This document shows positions 50,301-60,000 of a stretch of 64,000 nucleotides of DNA, one piece after another; the stretch's first letter is position 1, and each line of letters starts with the position of its first letter. Both the position numbers and the translations under genes were made by a program. The notes under the pieces were generated by a model. It ran no database searches. It was not told the DNA's origin and was given only the letters and a program-made list of their open reading frames with translations. The stretch is from Nymphalis io (lineage: Eukaryota; Arthropoda; Insecta; Lepidoptera; Nymphalidae). The stretch covers positions 1,121,001 to 1,185,000 of the forward strand of contig NC_065888.1 of the NCBI RefSeq assembly GCF_905147045.1. Reading direction: 5' to 3'.

Positions 50301-53300
50301 AAGTAGCTATTTAAGTCTGTGTGACTAAAGTTACGTGTTCCCTCATTAATTAAGAACCTCAACGCGTATTGGATCAAAATTATTGGCGTAAAGGGTAGTA
50401 AATATATTTAATGTATATAAATATAAAACAAGTAATGCTGTAGGAGTTTACATTGGCTATTCGTCTCCTGTAGAGGAGTTAGGGGGAAAGGGTTGAGGAT
50501 GGAGTAGATACTGTGTTTGTCAGATGTGATGTCAGAACTACGTAAAGCCATTGCAAAACGAATCCAAAGTGCTTGATCATGGTAAGGCGAATAACACGGA
50601 GTTTTTCTACTACGCTGTTCACTATTGTTACTGCAATTTTGGTGATATATGTGACAAAATTACTTCCATTATATGGTTGTTTAGTCCTTATGTGTACTGT
50701 CCTCCAGGGGCGTACCTCCAGGGGCGCGCTCTGTATCTTCGTGTACGTTTTCTTTATGTTTACATTTACCATGTTTGAAATCACTCCATATTCAATATTT
50801 TGTCCAGATCCGGAAGTCCTGGATTGGTCTAGGTTGGTAAACCAGTGGGGCGTCACGGTAGCTTGTGATCCCGTAACACCCCCTAAAAACGAGGAGAGGG
50901 GTCTCCTTGTTTTTAGTGGGTATTACGGCACACTAAGCGACGACGAATCGCAATTCAACCTAATGTGGGGAAAAAGCGTTTTTACAGCAAAATAAAAATA
51001 ACGTAAGGTGAATCAAGTCATAACATTTTTTAATTAAAAAAAAAAAAAACAAAAAGACTTTGGATTCATCGTCATTATAACTTCGTTTGTAGAATCTTTT
51101 TTAGCAAACGATCCAAACGAATAAGCCGTTTGTCACTTTGAAATGTACAATTAAAATCCATTATCCCACATAAGAAAACAGTTCGAAAAGGGATTTAGAA
51201 AATCATTTTAATGAGATATCTGAATCATGAATATTCGGCCGCCACCTGCGTTTAACGTATAAGGCTAATCTACACTCGCGAACAGTGCCGGCCCTGGGGT
51301 AAAGCGAGAGGAGCGAGAGATGACTCTAGGCACCACGTAGTAAGGGGGGCGAAATGTCAAAAAAAAACCGGGGGTAATAAGCGTTAATTGCTTTTTTATA
51401 AATTTGGTGTTATATTATTTATATAACATTAACTGAAATGCAATTTATGTGAAAGCGTCCACCAAAGGGCGTTGAAAGGCAATCTTGCTCTACTCTGAAT
51501 CAAGAGCCACCTGCTCGCGAACAACTGAATCGACTCACATAAATCAATATTTATTTTAAAATTATTAATAGTTTAGCTTTACAAAGCTAACATTATCATG
51601 TTAATCGCCGTAGTACTTTTTTAAATATTGCGATCGTGATAAAATGTAATAAAAATGAATGTTGTTGAAAGAAAATTAGTAAAATACTCAATAATAAACA
51701 AAAAAATAATAATTAAATCACTTTATACTTTACTGTACACCACAAAGAGAAAAAAAAATACAAAAACATGGACATACATACTTATATAAAAGTAGCATTT
51801 CAATTTTCATTACATAAATAAATTAGTATTTCGTAAAGCGAATTTGTTGTGCCAATCTGAACACCCAACACTAGGTATATATGTATAAGTACTAAACAGT
51901 ACTGCCGTTTAACAATTAGCGGTACCCACCAAGAGGGCCCCTGATTTAATAGTTAGCTATATTCGTAAGCTCAAGAGATCATTGAAAATGAGTTCAAATT
52001 ACAAACTATGTATATCGGTCACATATTATGTATATAGGTACGCTTATATTAAAACAAGTTGATAAAATGTGCACGTTAATATTTTGCTTATTTTATTTGT
52101 AAATCGAATAAAACACGTTTTGAATCTGAACTAAATTTATTGCGCAGGAAGTATTATCGAAAAAGATTTACTACGTTTTATTTATTACTACCACAAAATG
52201 AAATTGTGTTCGAATATGAAAAATGTTGTATTTGATATTGATATTCACGGATAACTATATTTCAATTACACAAACACATTTAGATATTTTCACTTCATAT
52301 TAAGTAAACCCGAGTTTTATCGTTCATATGAAATTACATTTTATTCAACTAAACTCTTACAAACACTTTTAGATCGTCATTTTACGAGATAGACGATGGC
52401 TGGTGTTCGGCCAGCTTGTCCATGATAGGATAATCTCTATTAAATATTTCCATTCTAAGGTTATAATCCTGAAATAGCCTTGTATTATATTGCCATTTGC
52501 GTCTTATTTACCATTGTGGCTTTAACGTTTCTGAGTTTCTTTCGGAAGAGACGAGATGGCCCAGTGGTAAGAACGCGTGAATCTTAACCGATGATCGTGG
52601 GTTCAAGCCCGGGCTAGCACCACTAAATTTTCATGTGCTTAATTTGTGATTATAATTCATCTCGTGCTTTACGGTGAAGGAAAACATCGTGAGGAAACTT
52701 GCACGTGTCTAATTTCACTGAAATTCTGCCACATGTGTATTTCACCAACCCGCATTGGAGCAGCGTGGTGGAATAAGCTACAAACCTTCTCCTCAAAAAG
52801 AGGAGAGGAGGCCTTTAGCCTAGCAGTGGGACATTCACAGGCTGTTACGGTTACGGAGTTTCTTTCGCCGGTTCTACTCAGGTCTGAGTTGTTTATTTCC
52901 GACCCGGTGGTAGATTTATGACAATCAATAAGTAAGTGTAACGCTTCTATATTGAATAAATATTTTTGACTTTGACTAACGACAAAACATATTAAATATT
53001 AGACTAGTTAACAAAGATGTTACAAATTATTCCAAAAAGAGATATTGTAATTTTAAATGAGGTAATTAAAATTTTATCGTAATGCACGTTATGTTCTTTC
53101 TGTACTGGTATGATTTATACTTTTTAACTTTAAAAACATCAGTCGCATAGAACCCTGTTACCTACTTGTTATTATAAGAAACGATTTAAAAATATACAAT
53201 TTATCGTATCTAATGGTGAAATACTATTTATTTTTACTAAATCTATGTCTAAATAACGATAATATTAATTGTTGATAAGTTGATAAATAATTTTAACTTT

Positions 53301-53999
53301 ACTTGATACATTAAATTTAATGCACCGAACATATACAAACATTATGTTTTTGTTTATTTATCCTATTTGTATAATTTGTTTACAGTAAAATTGTAATTTT
53401 AAAAAAATGCCTTAAAGAATATTACCTTCGTCTACAAGTAGAAGTGGCTACGTAACAAAAACTTTACAAATTAATGCGAATGAAGCAAAATATGAAAGAA
53501 TAGAATCCTAAAAACTTTCAATTGTCCTAGCCATGACGTACACATAGAGTTATGGTTGTTATGATGCGAAGATGCGCGTGCGTGTATTAAGTTTTTGGTT
53601 GTTCTATTAATGTTCAGCTTTAAAATGTAGTTATTGACCTGGAGAAATTGCTTATTTACTTCTTTTTGTGCTATATAATTATGACACTGGTTTTTCTTTT
53701 ACTTGCTTTTATATCAGTTTTTGTTTTTTTTTTTTTATTTCATTATATTTTAATATGATACGGAACGGTGCGGCGCTCTCAACTAAATCAACATAATATA
53801 GAAGGAGCAAGCTGAAAATCAGCGCTGGGCATAGCACAGCACATAGCTGAGCTTGCAACCAATTGCGATACGGTCGTCAATGAAAAAGAGTGGTAAATTA
53901 GAAAAATGTGTCCAGTATGAATAATTTGTATCTCATAAAAATATGTATGTTTTTTCTTAAGAGTTACTTTGTAATGTACGACCTATCTGAAGCAATAAA

Positions 54000-54036
<37 letters not shown>

Positions 54037-57000
54037 ATAAGTTTAATAGTTTATAGGTATATGTGTGAGTGGTGTGTACTCATGTTATTGATACACACAC
54101 ATATGTATATATATCAGAGCGTGTTAGTCTTTTTTATGGTGTAGTTATGCGGACGGGCAAATGGGACACCATCACGTAATTGGTCACCACCGCCCGTAGA
54201 CATTGGCAATGTAAGAAATAATAACCATTCCTAAAATCGCCAATGCTCCACTAACCTTGGGAACGAAGATGTGATATCCCTTGTGCCTGTAGTTACACTA
54301 GCTTACACCCTTCAAAACTAAACACAACAATACTAATTATTACTGTTTAGCAGTAGAATATATGATGAGTGGGTGATTCCACCCATACGGGCGTGCACAA
54401 CGCCCGTACAATTAGGAAGCCTAGCGGGTGCACCTGTTATTTCGGTAATAATATTATACATATATCGTGTTAGTTCACATCCCAAGCAACATATACATTA
54501 TGTTTTGGGTACCCGAACTGTACCCAGTTAGTTGTAGTGTTAACAACACTGTAATTAATCTTGTTCATGGACGACGAACGTAATGAAACCGACACGTAAT
54601 TTAGCAGCGAAGTGTATTGAAAACGAAGTCGATCTTTAAGAGCTTTAACAATTATTTTTCACGTATATCTTTACTTATTATTACTAAAAAATATTTAAGA
54701 AAAAAATACATTTTTCTTTTTTTTAAATAGGTTGCAAGTGTGTAAGGAACACTTACAGCTCAGTTGACTGCCTTGTTGATTTAGTGGCTAGATGGAGGGC
54801 CGCAGACCCTTTGGTTCTGGGTTTAAATCCCAGGTCGGACCAATAAAAAGTTATTGGATTTTTCTGTCAAAAATTCTCAATAGCAGGCCGGAGCTCTCTT
54901 GAGATTCATTAAATATAAGAACCGGACGAATAATAAATCCCTTGACGGGATAATAGTATGTCTTTGATTCTGAATTATCTTTTGTCTTTTGTTTTTAATA
55001 AATACTTTTTATTTTTCGGTATATATAATAGAGTTCGTAATAAGGTAATTCTTATGGTTTGATAATATAATTTAAGAATGAAAAAACCGCAATCAATTTA
55101 AATTATGTTGTTTCTGCTAAAATTATATCGATTTATTTCTATTTACAACCCTTATTTGAAATTCCAACTCGACGAATGAAACTTTCAAAGTTAATTAATT
55201 TTTTCTTGGAGCGTCCTTTGGTAGAAATTCTCGAACGTTTAAATGTTGATTGCTATTGCAGTTTGTTCAAAATTCAAGTTTTCTGTAATCGTTTACTTCA
55301 ATTTCTGTTGTAGAATACTTTAAAATATTTTCCATTGGTACTGGCCGCCAATTACATTCAAGTTATAAAACTATAAGTATCGTACCGTTCATATGTATAC
55401 AATATGTATATATATATTAACAGTACTATATTTTTTACAGCAGTAAGTAAAGACATGTATGTCGTCGCTGCATACGTCAATCAGGTCAGAATGAAGATCC
55501 TGTTAAGGTGTAAAAACATCTATATTCAATAGGATTTGGCAAGTCATGGCAAGGCACATTTAATTCATTTTCGAGTAATATGAACCTTGACCAAAACGAA
55601 CACTTCACATCTTGTAATACTCTTGCTAGTGGTAAATGAATATAATCCCTTTTTAAACGAATACAACCCCTTTTTGAATGAATACAACCCTTCTTTTAAA
55701 GGAATACAACCCCTTTTTTAAATGAATAAAACCCTTTTTTTAAACGAATACAACCCCTTATATTAAATGAATACAACCCCTTATTTTCATCTCATCCATG
55801 CCCTGACTTCCTTTTTAGTTTCTGTCAGTTCCCCGATAGTGATGTTAAGAATCAAATACCGTCACATGCATCAGATATGGTGGACTATAATAATAATAGT
55901 CGTAAGATGACCACTTCTTTATTTTATGTAACATTTCTTATTATTACTGACATATATCATCTTAATTCTTCTATTACAACTGCCATATTGCCCCTGAACT
56001 GGAAACTACTTAAAATTATACCCATTCCTAAAAACACTAACGCACTAGTTATTTAGATTTTCGATCTATGTACATCAAATTACATTTCTTATAAAAATTC
56101 TAGAATGTTCTTGTTCATCAACATTAAAATCCGAATCCCATCTCAAGAATCGAGATGGCCCAGTGATCAGAACGCGTGAAACTTAACCAATGATCGTGCC
56201 TATATGTGTCTAATTTCACTGAAATTCTGGTTCATGTGTATTCCACCAACCCGCATTGGAGCAGCGTGGTAAAATAATAATGGAGAGAAGGTCTTAGCCC
56301 ATCAGTGGGGCGTTCACAATCTGTTATTGTACTGTTCCATAGTATCTCTCATTGAAATTGTATAAATATATGTTACGCCACCTGCTCCCTTATTTGTCTT
56401 TTGTAGAATATTCTTTTCTGTATAGAATGTCTGATAGAAAGTAGTTTTTGAGAATAAGACCGCCTATTTGCACAGCTCTTTGAAGATTGCATACTTTGTA
56501 ACATTACCTATATTTTATTTGATGTATAGTAAAGTATTTTATTATTGTTCCCCTCATGTGATATATGGGACGCAACTTTTTTTATAAAAAATAAATAAAA
56601 GATGCAAAATTATACAGTTTAGCTACTTAAATTCTACACGAAACCTAGTAGTACCTAAAGCTTTGTACATTTGTTAGATAATAAGGTTTGCTCAAAATCT
56701 AAATATATATACTTTATTCAAAAAGGCTCTATAGCACTTTTAAATGGCCATGTATTGAACTTTAATTATTTTCTTTATTATTGAATATAAACCCACATCG
56801 GTTCAATTTGTTGATTTTCTTGTTCTTGTAAGATAACCTTTTATATAATTTCATCTGTTAATATTTTGGTCTATTTATAGAAAATAATTTTAAGCCAGTC
56901 CCACTCGGGCGATTGAACTAAAATTTGCTTATACTTTGCAATTTTATTTTATTTAGTGGACTTTATTAATATCTTGTAATGTTGTATACAGTGTAAGATT

Positions 57001-60000
57001 CTAACGATACCCGATTCATCCAAATCTGTTCATGCATTTAAATGTTTTGGTGGAAAAAAGAAACTAACATACATAAAATACAAACATAAGTCCTGAAAGC
57101 ATGACTCCGTAATTATGAAGTCATGACTAAAAATATTACTTATAAGGTAAAAGTCCGACAAACTTGAGGTATTAAAATACATGTAAGATTATTAAAATAA
57201 ATATTTCTTTTGAATGAATAATATTTGGAGTTCTCATGAGTATTAATTAGAGTCAATATATAAAATCGTTTTTACGAAACGATTTCCTTTGAACAACTAA
57301 ATTTTCCATTTTATATTATTTATTAATAATAATAATACTTTATTGTTATCCGTTACTTATACATATATTATAAAAAGTAGCCCAGACTCCTGAACTGGTG
57401 TTACCCATGCGTCAGAAGTCAGTTCCTTCCCATTAAATAATTACAAGTATTTAGTTTTTTATTATGAGAAAAATTAAAATCGATTAATCTTTGAAATAAC
57501 ATATTAGTTAGCCGATACAATAATAACATGATTGTATCGGACTTTTATATAATCATAAAAGATATAACAATGTAATTTACCTTAACGCAATTTTCCTTAA
57601 GTGGGTAACGTTCGAACATAATGTCTCAGACCTTGGAGTCGGGAGTTGATAATTTATAATTGTTATTTGTTAAATAGCTCGTCTCGCTATAATCGCAATC
57701 GCAATTTCCACGTATGGGCGGAAGTCACCGGATGACAAGGTGACAGCGGTATGTCGTTATTATCGCAGTAATATCATTTATGCACTGCTCCCGCAATAAG
57801 CGTGTAAGATCCTGTCGAATGGTTTCCTCTAAAGGCTACCTTTGGCTTGATGGAGTCTCAAGCATTAAAAAACCGTTTACCGAACTAATTTCGGTGTATG
57901 ATGATGTCCTTCGGTCACGGCGGTCAATCTCAAGAAAGATAAGTCAATTGTGCAGAACATATGAAAGAGTGTTTGCGCAAATACAGGTGCACTCTCTATT
58001 CCTTCGCCCTCATAATGTGATGAAATGGCAAATCTGATACGACCGAAAAAAGTTTAGATGCGGATCCAACGGCTTTACGTGCTTTCCGAATGTACACATT
58101 TCCAACTTCTAGATTCCGGGCTACTACAGAACATTATTGGCCCAACCTGGGTCAACCGAGCACCTCGGGATCTGCCTTATATCTAGCCACTAGATCAACA
58201 AGGAAGTGAATTTCTATATTTATATTATGTATGTATCAAAAGGAACGAACCACAATAATGTTACGTCATGCATGCTAAAGGTCGCGTAGTTTCCGGTCTA
58301 AAAAATGTTCTCGATGCCTGACACCAATGTATGTGTATATGAAATATAGCAAAATCGAAGTCTTGTAAGTTGTTGAAGTATTTTATTTCGCCCTTACATT
58401 ACTGCATTGGTATTATGTCAAAAATGACAAGTTTGAAGTTATTTCATTACCGTAATCGTTACGGAAATGCTGAATCTCTTTTCAATAAAGATTGTCAGTT
58501 TTAAAGATTGTCAATTTTTATTTATAATATAAGTTGGTGGACGAGAAGATGAAAGTGGTCACCATTGTTCATAGAAATTGGCGCCGTAAGAAATATTAAC
58601 TATAAGAAATGGTTAATAAGGAATATCCTTGGATCCGAGTGGAAAACCATCAATATAAATGGGTAATATCGAAATTCTTGTAAGAAACTAAACATAAACC
58701 AAATTTTTAATGACTTTAGGAAAGTAGACAAGGTGATGGATTGTCTGATATTTCGTTAGTTTAAATCTTTACTACATACTACTGCTTACTAGACGTAACA
58801 GTTTTGTTATTTCCCACAGCCAAGTTACGGCAATCTGGAGAGGTTGCCATAACTTGGCTGTGGCTGTATGTATAGAGCGTACTTCACCATATTGCTGCGT
58901 GGTAGATACACATGTGTCAGATTTTCACCAGGGCGAGCATGCACGAATGCCCTTTATACTTAGAGCAATCTAGAGCTGAACCCGATACATTGCTTCAAGT
59001 TGCTGATATTTAGTATAGGTTTTGACGCATGGATGATTTCTTGTGACATATACTTAAATAAAAACTATATAGAAAATTGTAGTAACTAGCTTTATGTTAA
59101 AATATATTTACTCTTTTTAAATAAACATGTTAATTGACGTGGGAACATATAATATATATATTTTAGCGTTAGTGCATTCTTATAGTTGAACTACGAATGG
59201 TGTTCATTTCCGATCAGAGCCGGTATTTGTTTCGGATCCAATGTCATTCATTGACAGATCTCTCACGGTCCACTTAATTTGTTTGCATAGAATAATATGT
59301 TAATAAAAAATTAAAATTTAGTCGATCAAAAAAAATATCCGTTGATATAATTCATTTCTGTCACAATTTTTTTTTATTTTGTCCTTAACAAGAAGGTCAT
59401 TTCAAGTTCATGATATGTTATTTTATATGTTTTAATTACCATCACAACGATATAAATATATATACAATTATATTATTTTATTATTGAGAGCTATTTTTAT
59501 TTAAGGTTATTAAAATAACTGCATTATTTAAAATAACTATGTTTGGTTGGTATTTTGATGAAGATTAAATACGAAAACATTAAACTTTAGACACCGTATT
59601 CAGGTATTTTTAAAAGACGAATGTGTGCAAAAATCTGCTACGTTATAAAACGCCACGGAATTTCCAATCAAAGTAGCGACATAAAATAAAAAAAGTTTGC
59701 AAAATAAAAGTCGTATCACAATAAGCGGGTTACTTGTAACATTGTGTTACTCTTTATCAAAATAAATAAACATATTAGTCACTTGATTACTTATTACCGT
59801 TAATATCTAAACATTGTAGTTAAAACCTATTGTATAACTAGTAAATAGTTACTGAGATATTAAACAAAAATAGACGCAACGTATAAGAAATAAGTTATCA
59901 AGTTAAAACTAAAGTAACAGTCGGGACTGCTAGGCTAAACTTCCTCTCCTCATCTCATGCAGCTCATCACCACGATGAATAATAAACACCAATTAAGCAC

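Noticed and set aside
55633..55788. CRISPR array
   Set aside because: Units are contiguous with no unique spacers and the genome is eukaryotic; it is a minisatellite.
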